From Pogonophryne albipinna (taxonomy: Eukaryota; Chordata; Actinopteri; Perciformes; Artedidraconidae): a stretch of DNA of 64,000 nt. Each line of letters begins with the position of its first letter. Positions within the stretch are counted from its first letter, which is position 1. The translations under genes were made by a program, and so were the position numbers. Location: assembly GCA_028583405.1 (NCBI GenBank), contig CM053260.1, positions 19,173,401 through 19,237,400 on the forward strand, read 5' to 3'. Shown here in pieces: positions 49,292-60,740 of the stretch. The notes beneath the pieces are model-generated. The model had not been told where the DNA came from and did no database searches. It worked only from the letters and a program-made list of their open reading frames with translations.

Positions 49292-51401
49292 CTGCAGAGC
49301 GAAGAGTCAAATGTAGCAACAAGTGATCGTCTCGGTGCACACCTCCACTGGAGAGAGGACTGAGGGAGCAACGGGACCTGTTAGTGGTTCTTATTCAAAT
49401 TAGCTTCTGGTCTGAGTGGCTGTGGCTCACAAAAATGGCGAGGATGAATTATGGTGGAGTGAGGAGACACTTCTTTCAACCATCACTTATTAGATCATTT
49501 AGCATGGAGGAATGGTCGATGCGTTCAACACACAGTTCGACAAAAATTGCATGGCCATAAATATGGATGCTTGATTAAAAAAGGCCAAAATAATGAAATG
49601 TTCCTTACACAAAGAGTGAATAGCATGTTGTTTTAGGTTTCTAAATATATCCTCTTATTCTCAAAAAAAACAAGCACCCCAGTATATTGCTGAGAGCATG
49701 GACTTGATCTTGTGTGTGTGTGTGTGTCATTGTCACTCATAAATACGGGCGATCTGTGCGGCATAGTACCCTGCTGAGGGTGTTACATAAGGACTGGAGA
49801 GGCTTAGATGAGATTTGTTTCCTCTTCAACACGGCCCTCACACTGACATCTGCTTGTGGCTGTACGTCATGGCCCACTCACTCTGGACTGAATCACAGGA
49901 CGGACACTTAAAGGGCTCAATCATGTGGAATTCTACAGATGGCGAACAGAAGCTGTGCACGTTTTCCCACCACACGTTATCAATACTTAAGCATTTAATC
50001 ACGATCACTGGAGATGCTACTTCAGACTCAACAAGGCATGTTGTAGAGTTAAAAAGATATTGTGTATGTTAAACATTACCTTCAAGGCTATCAGCTAATA
50101 CTAGAGTTACACACTGATGCTGCAATTACCTCTGGAATTTGGAAAGCTGGGAATAAAGCAAACCCGAGATGACTGCATTTTAGTAAAGTAGGTTGGAAAA
50201 CAAAATTCAAGTTAGCTTAAATAGCAATACCAGATTATGACAATGCCTTACTCCAAATCTAAGACGATATCCAGTGTCGTATCACAATATTGATATATTA
50301 TTGACATATTGCCAAAGCCTACTTTAAGAGGCGATCCAGGTGAAAGTTCTCACTACCATGCAACACAACAAAAGCAAGCAAGTAGTACATTTGTCTAATA
50401 AAGCTTCTGCTGTGTGTGTAGAGAAAGAAAATGTCCAACTTTGCCAGTCATAGGTACACTCTGGGAATACTTCTGTTGTTGCCATGACATTGTGACCTCT
50501 GATTCTAACTGCTGGACCAAATATCCATTCAACCCAAATATGACAAAACAATCAACAAAACTTAAAATAAAACCAACAGTTATTTGCCCAAACCTGCATA
50601 ATGCTTCTTATTACCTCAGTAACAAGGTAACTGGTGCAGCTGGAATCTCATTTTAACCCCAGTGCCAGAGTCATCTGTTACGCATTGTCTGTAAAAATAA
50701 GGTGATGGAGCAGCCATCGAAGTAATGAATCACACTTAAGGGAGAGAGTGCTGCATGTGTTCGCAGGAAGATGTGAAGGGCAGAGGATTTCTCTGTAGCA
50801 GAGGGGGGGAAGAAAGACAGCACTGTGGCAGCATTTGATTCCAGTTGAGCTTCAGAGCACTGGGTGGTGCTTTACTGAAGGACAAGATCATTAGGACCGA
50901 GAGGAATGGAGGAAAAGGCAAAATAAAGATAGAGACAGCCATGACTCAAAGCAAAGTTCTCTCCTTAGATGGGATATCTTCGAGCTGGACCGCCGCCCAG
51001 GACGGCGTGTGCCATCCAAGATAGTTTGTCTGGATATGTTCCATAAATGCTTAATCTATTACGCTCATTTATCTCTAACTCGCAGTAACTCACCCCCTTC
51101 ACTTTTTAGCTTAATTAACTTGTACAATACATACTGAACGTGTTTAATACATCCTGCAGAAGAGGTCAGTCAATGCATTGGAATTCTAACGTTGCCTGTT
51201 TGATGTACTGCAGTATGAATAAATGCATTATTAACTGAATATGATTAATGTATTGACAGCTTAAGAGAGATGACATGAAAACGTTTTTAATAAACTCAAA
51301 CAAATCGATTTTTCTTGAAATGCTGTTTACTGTTGCACACACTGAGCAACTGAACTGTCTTTTAATTGAATGATAAAGAAAGATTGTACCATGTTGCCGT
51401 G
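49292..51401. other. enho 3' UTR and gap between convergent enho and dnai1
   Basis: No further coding sequence. It contains candidate enho poly(A) signals (+) near 49574 and at 50152, and dnai1 ATTAAA signals read on - at 51366-51361 and 51291-51286. The two transcripts therefore end within roughly 1-1.5 kb of each other. Confidence 0.6.
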
Positions 51402-51503
51402 TTAAACTGTGCTTTGCTCCGGTTCCCTCAGCAGACTGAGGAGCTTCTCCATCTTGGCTTCTTCCGTTTCTGAATCCTTAGGCTGATCCTGACCCTTCTT
51501 GAC
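51402..51503 (-). CDS. dnai1: dnai1 last coding exon
   Basis: 102 bases from an acceptor TGTGTGTAG to TAA at 51404-51402. It encodes a hydrophilic tail with a short amphipathic helix [14 protein letters not shown], similar to the EIAKLDKLLNLVRE I remember at the end of mammalian DNAI1. The acceptor's upstream sequence is a TG repeat followed by TCTG repeats instead of an ordinary pyrimidine tract. Confidence 0.88.
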   Translation of the reverse strand, partial: VKKGQDQPKDSETEEAKMEKLLSLLREPEQSTV

Positions 51504-51531
51504 CTACACACACACACACGCACACGCACAC

Positions 51532-51600
<69 letters not shown>

Positions 51601-54600
51601 GAGAAAGAGACATCAGAATTATATTATGCCTACCAAGCAATCACACACCCAGCAGGCAGGCAGTGAAACAGAGGAGAACACAACACAATCAGGCAGAAAT
51701 GGAAATGGATGTAAGGTCAATGGCAGCAATGGTTATATTACTCCATTATATAATCATTTCTGTCCACCGCATTGTCAAATGTTCTTTTAAGACATGGTGC
51801 TACTGCCTAAAGGGCCCATCAAAGAGATGTTACATTGTGTGTTGTGTTGTGATTATTGGTGCATTACATGCTCCTGTGTGTAGAAAAGCACAGACACATT
51901 TAACGGGCTGTTATCAAGGGTCATTTACTTTCGTTACAGGCTTTTTTGAATTGGACTTAGTTTTCTTGATCTTAATCAGGAACTGTGCAAAAGAGGCAAC
52001 ACGCATTACAGCTTGTACCACAGAATTACTACAACTTACTGGATATACTGTACAAATGTAATGGATTTGTCGTAATGCCATGAACAAGAAGGTCGTATTT
52101 ACGTGACTATAGCATTTGCAGAAGTAAGTTACTTATAATGAGCATGATTAGATATTATTGTTTATGTAAACACAGAAAGGAAATTCTAAGGCAGTGCTTC
52201 TCAAAGTGTGGTCCGCGGACCACTGGTGGTCCGTGAGCGCCCCCTAGTGGTCCGTGAGTATATTGGTAACATTTCACATTTGAAATAAATAAATACATTT
52301 CAGTTTTCCGCACTCTCGCGGGAATATCTCCGCAATGGAGCGAGGTTAAGTTTCACTTTCGATTGCATGATATAGCCCAGCGCAACACCTTCATCACACA
52401 TGTTGCAACTTGTTTGTACCATTTTCAGGCGATTTGTAATCTGTTCTAGAAAAACGATGTGTTTTTTGATATTTGTGGAGTTAGGTGGTCCACGAGTGTT
52501 TTTTTATTGGTTAAGTGGTCCTTGGAATGAAAAAGTTTGAGAAACACTGTTCTAAGGTAAAGAAAAGTAGTGAGGTGCAGAAGCTGAAATCATTCCAAAA
52601 CTGCATGAAAATAGCACTCAACAGAAAAGTGGATTACCGTTTATGTAAACAGTGAATGTATTGGACTGCCCGCTCTCACAAAGACATCCAACAAACAGGC
52701 TTTAGAATGATAAAGGAAGCAGTCCACAGTTTATCATCCAACTGGCGGTTTCAATGCCCGGACAAATGGTCAGTCAGATATGACCTGCGTTTATTATTGA
52801 GCCTAAAAACTATTGATAGGTAGAATATATAAAGAATGACATCATCAAGATATGTAGATTTGTGTTTGATTGATTAGCAGGCTATTTCAATTAAAAACAA
52901 GCCCTGCCTTGTAGAGTAGTGCTTTAAGCTAAATAATACAAAAGTGTAAGCCGTAAATCTTAACAAGGAATTTGCAAAGTGTACAAGCATGTACATAACA
53001 TTTTAAATTAGGCGTGCTGCTGCCGACATGAAATCAAGTGCTGTCACATGTGCACTTGTAGCATCGATGAGAGAGGCTGTGGCCTTCAAATACACTTCAA
53101 ATTGTGCTTTGGGGGAATTATAACGGAAGGGAATTAAATGTGTCGGACTTCAACACATTTTTCCTGTCAGAGGCAGGTATCTAACGGCAAATTGAAACAC
53201 TGGAGTACTGGGAAATAACTGCTCAGTTCAATGAAGAGCCCTCAGAGCATTTCTGAATATATTTTGGCAATGTACATCTTGTAGTTCATTTCTGTTTTCT
53301 GACACAAAGCTCAAAGAAATTCATTAAAACAACTTTTGCGGGGCACCACAGACACACGATGTCAAGTCCGGTGAGTGTAAGCAGGGAGGCATGTGGCGCA
53401 GTGGGTAGTGCGTTGGTGTTCGGATCAGGGGGGCACAGGTTCAAACCCCACTGCAGTCAGCATGTCGTTGTGTCCCTGGGCAAGACACTTCACCCCAAAT
53501 TGCTCCTGTGGGGATTGCCCACAGTATTGAGTATGTAAGTCGCTTTGGATAAAAGAGTCTAACAAGTGACATGTAATGTAAGCAAGTGAAGAAGCCTTGT
53601 CAGCCTTACAGAATGCCCTTCAAATAAGTGAGTACAACACAGTTGTATTGTTATAGTCTGGATTGCCAGGCCAATGTTCTGGGTATATTAATGGGCCACC
53701 ATGCCAATTGTGCAAGTTTTAGTGGGCTGCTGTGCCAATTGTATAAGACCTAATACTCATAACATTTGCTGTGGGTGTTTGTGCCTGATGCTTATTTGCC
53801 ACACTGAGTTCCAAAATGCTGTGAGCGCTGTCAGTGGTGCTGAACTGTGCAATTATTTCCCAATTGTACGCTTGAGGGCTACAGTCTGAGGTCGCTAATG
53901 AGGTAGCACTGGATGTGTGTGCATGTGTTGCTGTGCTGTACTCATACAAACGGTGTTAATGTGAGTGGTTGAATGAGAACCGTTTATGCGTGTTGCAGCC
54001 AGGCCCGGTAATGCCATGTATAACGCACACAGAATGTGTTGTGGGAATAAATGCACATTTCTCTAGTCATTAGAATTTTGTTTACTTGACATGCACCCAT
54101 GTGACCAACACAACGAGAAGCCGGAGAGGCTGCAGAGATGACTCTAAATGGGCCCTGATTAAAGTGTTGTGACTCAGTGTGCTATTTGGTTTCCCCCTGT
54201 GTTTAGTAGGACTGCTGTGATTACTCCACAGCTCATTAACCATGGTCATGAGTGGCAACAGAGCCTTCGGTGACTCATTGATTGTGAGTGGCTCTACCTG
54301 GATTTTTGTTTGAAAGTATAGCTACAACTTGCTTTGAATACAAAATGTATTTGAGCTTTCTTTTCTCAAAGATTATCTTCTCCATTATCATCGTATTAAT
54401 TTGCAGTTTCACAGTATGAGTGAAAGGGAATACAGAAAACCGACAAAGGGGTGACTTGTGAGAAAGATCCATGGCCTGAGCCTACCCTTGCATGTCACTT
54501 TGATATGCTCAGCCTCTGAAACCACTGTGTAACCACTGGCAAACATGTTGATTTCCACTCTCATTTGGACAATTGATGTTCTGGCTCTCCTTCCACTGAT

Positions 54601-56660
54601 CATTTCTAACAAGCTTATTCAATTACAAAGAACACTCAACTTCTCTTTGGCTTATTGCTAACTGGCCCAAAGGAGCGAGGGAGAGTAATGAGTTGAGGGG
54701 AGGGGGGGGGGCTTCATTCTGTTGTTATTTGGTGAAATTAGCTCGAGGTCAGGACAGTGTCAAGAATGAATCATGTGATCTGCTTTCATTGATGTGGAAC
54801 AAGTGGGCGGTGGTGGCGAAGTCCACAGGGACTTGGCTTGGCAACTAGAAGGTCACCCGTTCAAGTCCAGGCAAGACCAAGGTGCCCCTGAGCAAGGCAC
54901 CGTTCCCTACACTGCTCTCTGGGCGCCGTTCATAATGGCAGCCCACTGCTCCTAACACTAGGACTATGGAGCTATTTCAGGGTCATAAGTTTTGATCAAA
55001 ACAAAATAAAATGTATTTGAAAGTTCAAGTTTTTATCCTGAACTTTGAAAAATACAATGATGTATTCAAAATAAAAATATGTATTTGAAATAATTTTTCA
55101 GGTTGAATATTATTTTGATTCAGTTCAGCAATTTTTTGGAATAAAATATTTATTTTCAGATTTCACTTTTATACATATTTTGATATTTGAATCCTTGTTT
55201 TTTTCAGTTGCAGATTTTTCGTTTTCAGATTCAAAACAATTATTTTTTCAGTTTCAAATCTTGTTTTTTCATGTTTCACATTGCTTTTCACCTTCAGATC
55301 GTTTTTCACTTTCAGATTTTTTTTTTCGCTTTCAGACTTTTGACCCTGATGTTGCTTGAGGGAGTGGGGCTTAACAAAGAGTAGTTTGGCATCCTGAGTG
55401 GCAGGTTGGTGGCAGGCCTCCCTCTGTCATGTTGCCTTCATGGATGTTAGGTAGCGCGAGAAATATAACTCAATACTTTCTATACACAATACTCCCGTGA
55501 TTGGTGGTAAACTGATACCAGTGTCAACGTTCCGTTAAGCGAGCTGTTGAGCATCGTAGTTGGCAACAATCAAGGTATAAGAGCAATAAACTGTGCTAGA
55601 ATGTGAAATTACGTATCCGCAATCAAGCATTGTCCTTCCCCATTTCCACGTAGCTCAATGAACGCAGCATAGTATTGGCTTGGTTTTTTCGATCAGAATC
55701 AGAATACCTTTAGACCCCGCACAAAACAACACAGACTATAACACCTCTTGTTGATAAATAACAACTATGTGCAATATTTGCAATATGTGCAATATATATA
55801 TGCCGTTAAAAACTGCAATATATACCTGGCTGCTAAATCCGCAGAACTGTTACAGGGTGTGCATTATGTAAAATGTGTAACTTAAAAAAAATATATAATT
55901 TCTTTTTTTAATCTTTAATACTTTTTGTATGCATGCTTCAGGTAACATTAAGCTGTCTTTGGCTCTTCTCTGCTGTAACAATGTAAATGTATCCCCTGTG
56001 GGACGTCTAGGGGCTGTGCTGGTTCTATAGACTGCTGCAGGAAGGAAGGACCTGCGGTATCTCTCCGTGAGACAGCGGGGGATGGCGTCAGGTCCACCAG
56101 AACAACCTGCTGGCTCGTTGCGGATACGTCATTTCACATTCTAGCACAGTTTATTGCTCTTATACCTTGATATTTGCCAACTATGATGCTCAACAGCTCG
56201 CTTAACGGAACTTTGACGCTGGTATCAGTTTTGTTTACCACCAATCACGGGAGTATTCTTTCACACACACATACGGGTATTGGGCCGAGGGCGACACCGT
56301 ACTTCCGGTATCCGCCATTTTACGCAAGGTGCAAGCAGGCCGAGGATTTAGCCGTACACCGTCTAGGTGTTGCTAAGCTTCCTGTACTGAATACAAAATC
56401 GACGAAGGCCACTTTCGAGGGTCGTTTTCCATACATCTGCAGGCAGTCTGTAAGGGCAATCCGACAACCCACACAGCTCTAGTTTACGCTGGTAACGACC
56501 TAGAGCACACCCCTCAAGTCCAGAGATGTAATCCGAAGACATGCAGCGATTTCTTCGGTCGTTAATTCAGAAAAAAAAACTAGTGCGCTCTGCCTGGCTA
56601 CGTTAGCTAGCTGTTTATATTTGCACCTCCAGGAATATTTGCACCTCCAGGAAAATGGTG

Positions 56661-56698
<38 letters not shown>

Positions 56699-58179
56699 GC
56701 GCGTTGCATTGTGGGTAGCTCGTGACGTCACAGTGTGTGAAAGAATTGTGTATAGAAAGTATTGAGTTATATTTCTCGCGCTACCTAACATCCATGAAGG
56801 CAACATGACAGAGGGAGGCCTGTCACTCAGGAAGCCAAACTACTCTTTGCTAAGCCCCGCCCCCCCAAGCAACATCAGGGCCAAAAGTCTGAAAGCGAAA
56901 AAAAAGATCTGAAAGCGAGAAAAAAAAGATCTGAAAGTGAAAAACGATCTGAAGGTGAAAAGCAATGTGAAACCTGAAAAAACAAGATTTGAAACTGAAA
57001 AAATAATTGTTTTGAATCTCAAAATGAAAAATCTGCAACTGAAAAAAATAAGGATTCAAATATCAAAATATGTATAAAAGTGAAATCTGAAAATAAATAT
57101 TTTATTCAAAAAAATTGCTGAACTGAATCAAAATAATATTCAACCTGAAAAATTATTTAAAATACTTATTTTTATTTTGAATACATCATTGTATTTTTCA
57201 AAGTTCAGGATAAAAACTTGAACTTTCAAATAAATTGTATTTTTTTGAATGATCAAAACTTATGACCCTGAAATAGCTCCATATAGGACGGGTCAAATGC
57301 AAAGAAACCATTTTGTTACATAGAACCTGTACTGTGTAATGACAATAAAAGTGAAACAAGTGGCAGCCATCAACAATGCAAATGGGCAGATATAAATCAG
57401 TTCAGATAGTGTAATGATAAGGTGCTATATAAACCAAAATGTTACAACAAGAGTCGGGCTGGGCAATATATCGATATTATGTCGATATCTTTATATGTGA
57501 CAAGATATTATTAAGTATTTTCCTGGGTTTCAAGGCTGCATTAAGGTACATTGTAATCTTATGAGTTCACCAGGCTGCTTTAGCGGTTCTATTATTTGTC
57601 TTTACCTGCTTAAATCCATTAAATCCAGATTAGTGATGCTCTGTTGATCATTTATTCAATTCTCATTATGTAAATACTTTGCAAGATCATTAAGAGTTGA
57701 AAGTACAATATCCTCATGATGTTGATGTATTTAGTTAAAAATATTGTGATATATAATTGTCTTTGTATATCCTTTCCCTCGAGAGCAACACTCACAATGC
57801 AGAACACACTTGTGCTGAAATTGGCAAAATATTTGGTGTCAAATCTGTAACATAGACAAGCTCCATTTGTATGTGACAATAGAGCCTGAATACAAAGAAG
57901 GAGCAGAAAGCGGAAGGGTAGGGCAGTTATATACACCATTAGTTTATTCTTTGTCACTTCTAGACAGGCTCTGTTTTTCAAAGGGGATCTTACCTTGGGT
58001 TTCTTGCGGAGGTTCGGGGAGAGTTTGAGGCTGCTGACGTAGCCTCGGTCATCGCCCACTATGATGATAGGATAGATGGGATTAAACTCAATGTGAGTCA
58101 GCTTGGTCTTCTTTTTGGCCACCACTGGCTGCTGGCAGATGGCCTCATATTTGTTGATGCTGAGATCAAAGATATGGAC
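51402..58179 (-). CDS. dnai1: Dynein axonemal intermediate chain 1, C-terminal part (last two coding exons)
   Basis: Exons on -: 58179-57994 (62 codons) and 51503-51402 (33 codons plus TAA), joined in phase 0. The first encodes the last WD-repeat region: [40 protein letters not shown] and [19 protein letters not shown]. This is highly characteristic of DNAI1, the outer-arm dynein intermediate chain that links heavy chains to light chains in motile cilia. The second encodes the lysine/glutamate-rich tail [20 protein letters not shown] and [13 protein letters not shown]. The family protein is about 700 residues, so some 600 residues lie beyond the right edge. No earlier exon was found in 58180-64000. 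The last intron is 6.5 kb and packed with transposons. Confidence 0.92.
51505..51600 (-). repeat. Compound TG / TCTG microsatellite at the dnai1 last-exon acceptor
   Basis: On - it reads about 17 TCTG units, then TG repeats with two GTGCG interruptions, running directly into TAG|exon. It therefore occupies the position of the polypyrimidine tract. Confidence 0.93.
52192..52549. mobile_element. hAT MITE with perfect 8-bp target duplication
   Basis: Ends CAGTGCTTCTCAAAGTG and (reversed) CAGTGTTTCTCAAACTTT, flanked by identical TTCTAAGG at 52184-52191 and 52550-52557. 358 bases, non-coding, in the dnai1 last intron. The GGTCC(A/G)(C/T)GG internal motif repeats several times near the left end. 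Confidence 0.92.
53384..53576 (+). mobile_element. tRNA-derived SINE, intact, 8-bp TSD
   Basis: A-box TGGCGCAGTGGGTAGTGCG, B-box GGTTCAAACC, body with CCTGGGCAAGACACTTCACC and the tail CGCTTTGGATAAAAGAGTCT. It is flanked by TGTAAGCA at 53376-53383 and 53577-53584. It lies in the dnai1 last intron, on the strand opposite to that gene. Confidence 0.88.
56257..56744. mobile_element. 488-bp MITE nested in the right foldback arm
   Basis: Ends TCTTTCACAC and GTGTGAAAGA, with a 2-3 base duplication (AT/ATT). The left foldback arm at about 55495-55505 preserves the matching empty site. It is GC-richer than its surroundings, with a TA repeat (56656-56695) and a tandem ATTTGCACCTCCAGGAA pair near 56618-56652. 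No transposase. Confidence 0.82.
56656..56695. repeat. TA microsatellite
   Basis: About 19 TA units inside the nested MITE. Confidence 0.93.
57455..57570. mobile_element. Fragment with GCTGGGCAATATATCGATAT terminus
   Basis: This start, followed by ATTATGTCGATATC, resembles a terminus common in fish genomes and usually assigned to non-autonomous DNA transposons. The other end was not located. Confidence 0.4.
57994..58179 (-). CDS. dnai1: dnai1 penultimate coding exon (final WD repeat)
   Basis: 186 bases between acceptor TCTTTTCCAG and donor AAG|GTAAGA (read on -). It encodes the final beta-propeller blade with [20 protein letters not shown]. The longer open frame around it (58353-57652) is intron read-through. 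Confidence 0.95.
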
Positions 58180-58254
58180 CTGGAAAAGATGAGTTATCAA
58201 AAGAATGAATGTGTTGTTTATAAATACAGAACTGTGCTTTGGACAAGGTTCAAC

Positions 58255-58440
58255 CAGCGGCGTAGCCACCATAGGGCCAGGGTGGCCCTTATTATTATTA
58301 TAAAAAATGTATTCACCCATTGAGAATATCCAAGAATTCAAAGTGAAATTCAAGTGAACAAATATCGAGTTTAATTAATGTTGTATGTGTTTTGTCCTCT
58401 GAACCAAACTCATTTACGGTAAAAACTGATTGTTGGTTCC
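58255..58440. mobile_element. hAT-type terminus (CAGCGGCGTAGCCACC)
   Basis: Starts CAGCGGCGTAGCCACCATAG, a hAT-like end, and is followed by ATT repeats. No matching right end with a target duplication was found, so the extent is uncertain. Confidence 0.45.
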
Positions 58441-58444
58441 GGCC

Positions 58445-58980
58445 ATAGACTGTATATATAAATGGACGTAGTGTCCGTGACGTCACCCATAGGATTCTGC
58501 AGAGTTGCCGAGAAGCCCTTAGTAGGCGGAGTCGGCCACTAACGGCTCGACTGTGACGTCAGTCTAATCCCGCCTGCTCCAAATAAGGGCAAAGAGGCGG
58601 AGCCGAGGCGGGATCTGCTGCCTCCGAACTGGAAGTAAACAGAGCTAGCTCAGGCTAAGAAGCTAAGCTAACATGAAATACATGCATACCAAGTTACTGC
58701 TAACAGTGTAGTTCCCCTATATAAACGTTACATTCATAATCAAATGAGACAATCTGCAAGAGAATTAGCTATATTTTGTTATTCTTAATGCTTGTCATTC
58801 ACACGTTGAGAAAAGACGGACTCCACCGCCCGGACCTAACGGAGCCGCAGTGGGTTAGCTCCGGGACGCCGGCTGGAGCTAGCCCCCTGCGGCTCCGTTA
58901 GCTCCGGCAGCCACCACTGGGATAATTGGGTCCCCTATTAACATTTGCTCCCGTTTAGCATTATGGGCGTCATAGCCATA
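58445..58980. mobile_element. Common fish MITE/SINE-like repeat (CCATAGACTGTATATA family)
   Basis: Begins CCATAGACTGTATATATAAA, then GGACGTAGTGTCCGTGACGT, a sequence I recognise as widespread in teleost genomes. CpG-rich interior; ends near a second CCATAGACTATA at 58977. The class is not certain. Confidence 0.55.
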
Positions 58981-58991
58981 GACTATAAAAG

Positions 58992-60051
58992 TAGGGCTGT
59001 CAAACGATTAACATTTTTAATCAGATTAATCACAGCTTAAAAATTAATTAATCATGATTAATCACCATTCGAACTATGTCCAAAATATGCCATTTATTTA
59101 TGTATATTGTTGTGGGAATGGAAAGATAAATGAAAGAAGGCGGATATATCCATTTAACATACAGTATCTATGTTTATTATAACATTTTTCTGCGTGTCAA
59201 AATGAAAGACAGCCCACACACCTATCAATCATCAAACCGTGGGGTCTTAATTCATTACGTGTTGATTTCTATCAACGGGGGGAGTACTTCAGGAAAGTCG
59301 ACAGAGGGGGGGGGGGGGGGGGCTAGTGGAGTACTTCGTGACCACAGAGTGTGAACGTTGTGATCAGCTGTTTTAGCGCAGTTCTCCAGTGAAGGGGGGG
59401 GGGGGAAGTCTCCCTCCGCAGCCGGTTGGCGTAGTTTTGGCACAATTCCGTTGTACAGACCGACGTTAAAAGCAGCCTGTCTGTGCACACGGAGACCGAC
59501 TCTGTCGTCCGGTGATCTAACCGCCTTCTGGAAAAGCTTCACAAGTACGTCGGTACGCAAATGCGCTTTGTGACACAAGTGACGGTACGCATTTCAGATT
59601 ACGCACATAACCTGCGTACCAGTTATGTGTTACCTGTACTACAGCAAAAGTATTCTCCGTCGGGACTTCCTGCAACAACACCACGCAGTTATCTTGATTC
59701 TGATTGGCCAGAAGACATTATCAAAGATGTTCTATTGAGAAGACGATCACTACGTGACAAAAGTTTTCAAAACCGTGGCTACTGAAATCAATCTTACTAA
59801 CTGCTGTCTGTGCAATTTACTCCGCGCGAGTTGGCGGACTTTATTTAGCTTACTTTTACATCATTTTTCATGGTGGGGCTAAGCCATTTCTTGGTATGGG
59901 TGTAGCCTACCCCAGCCATACCCTGGCGCTGCCACTGGTGGCACGTATGGGGCGGGCCATTCTGCACATGCGTTAAATGCGTTAAATATTTTAACGCAAT
60001 TAATTCAAAAAATGTATTACCGCCGTTAACGCGATAATGTTGACAGCACTA
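58992..60051. mobile_element. hAT element with perfect 8-bp TSD (TATAAAAG)
   Basis: Ends TAGGGCTGTCAAACGATTAA and (reversed) TAGTGCTGTCAACATTATCG, flanked by TATAAAAG at 58984-58991 and 60052-60059. 1060 bases. The interior holds two long G runs (59306-59322 and about 59394-59406) and a second hAT-like end (reversed CAGTGGCAGCGCCAGGGTAT) at 59937. No intact transposase. Confidence 0.85.
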
Positions 60052-60529
60052 TATAAAAGTCTTACCCAAGGCTGAATCATAAACTAAAATGTATATGTAT
60101 GCATAAAGGGTTACGTCCTTAGCTGGCTAATAAGTAGCAAGCTAAGCTACCAAGCACACAAACACCTGCGAACGGGGTTAACATGTATAATATTATTATT
60201 TTAGACTTCTTGGAAGTTCTGTTAGTACTTTCAAGCGCACAGCACAACATTTTAATTGTCTGGTATTTGTAACAATATTCCCTAAAAGGCACAATCACCA
60301 CGAAAACGGCTAAAGGGTCAAGTACAGTAACTACAACTAACTAACGTTGTAGCCTCTATGTTTGTAGCCTAGCAGAGTGGACAAGTTGCTGTTAGCTGAC
60401 AGTGAGGCATGTACATGTCCATCAAAGTGACCACGCCCTAATTTAATGAAAGATTTAATGCTTAATATTAATTAAACAGATGAGTTGAGAAAAAATTCAC
60501 CCCCCACACAGTAGTCATGAAGGGGGAAT

Positions 60530-60740
60530 CTAACTATACAGAGAATATGGTTTTTTGAACCACGATGTAAACATGTTTATTTCTGCTGTAAAGTTGGGCA
60601 TTTTAACATGGGGGTCTATGGAAATTGCTCCCTTCTGCAGCCTGCTCCTACTGGCCACTAGATGAACTGCAGTGTGTGGCACTTCCGTATTGGCGTCCCG
60701 GCTCTTTCCCAGAGTTTGCCGCTTGGTTACGGCGCGCGCC
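60530..60740. mobile_element. Common teleost repeat fragment (GGCACTTCCGTATTGGC)
   Basis: Contains AACATGGGGGTCTATGGAAA, ACTGGCCACTAGATGAACTG and GGCACTTCCGTATTGGC, in the order seen in a frequent fish MITE. Boundaries are unclear. Confidence 0.45.

Larger units (their letters stand above)
54965..57283. mobile_element. Foldback element with ~650-bp arms inside the SINE
   Basis: The left arm (54965-55622) and right arm (about 56119-57283, minus a nested 488-bp insert) are inverted copies, starting TATGGAGCTATTTCAGGGTC. TAGGAC precedes the left end and follows the right end, consistent with a target duplication. The arms include a stretch of TTTTTCAGTTTCAGATT-type near-repeats. The loop (about 55623-56118) contains sequence resembling other fish transposons but no transposase. 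Confidence 0.87.
54807..57354 (+). mobile_element. Second tRNA-derived SINE, split by a foldback element
   Basis: The left part (54807-54964) has A-box-like GGTGGCGAAGTCC, B-box CGTTCAAGTCC, AAGGTGCCCCTGAGCAAGGC and CCCACTGCTCCTAACACTAG. The right part (57284-57354) resumes with GGTCAAATGCAAAGAAACCA and ends TGACAATAAAAGTGA. The whole is flanked by AACAAGTGG at 54798-54806 and 57355-57363, proving that the two parts were once one SINE. Confidence 0.87.

Noticed and set aside
51531..51600. Regular repeat that might be a CRISPR array
   Set aside because: It is a 4-base microsatellite without spacers, in a eukaryotic intron.
56174..56482. 102-codon frame on + across the foldback/MITE boundary
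   Set aside because: It spans an insertion junction between two transposons, so it cannot be an ancestral gene.
57652..58353. 233-codon frame on - as a single-exon gene
   Set aside because: Only 57994-58179 is coding (dnai1 exon with canonical splice sites); the ends are intron read-through.
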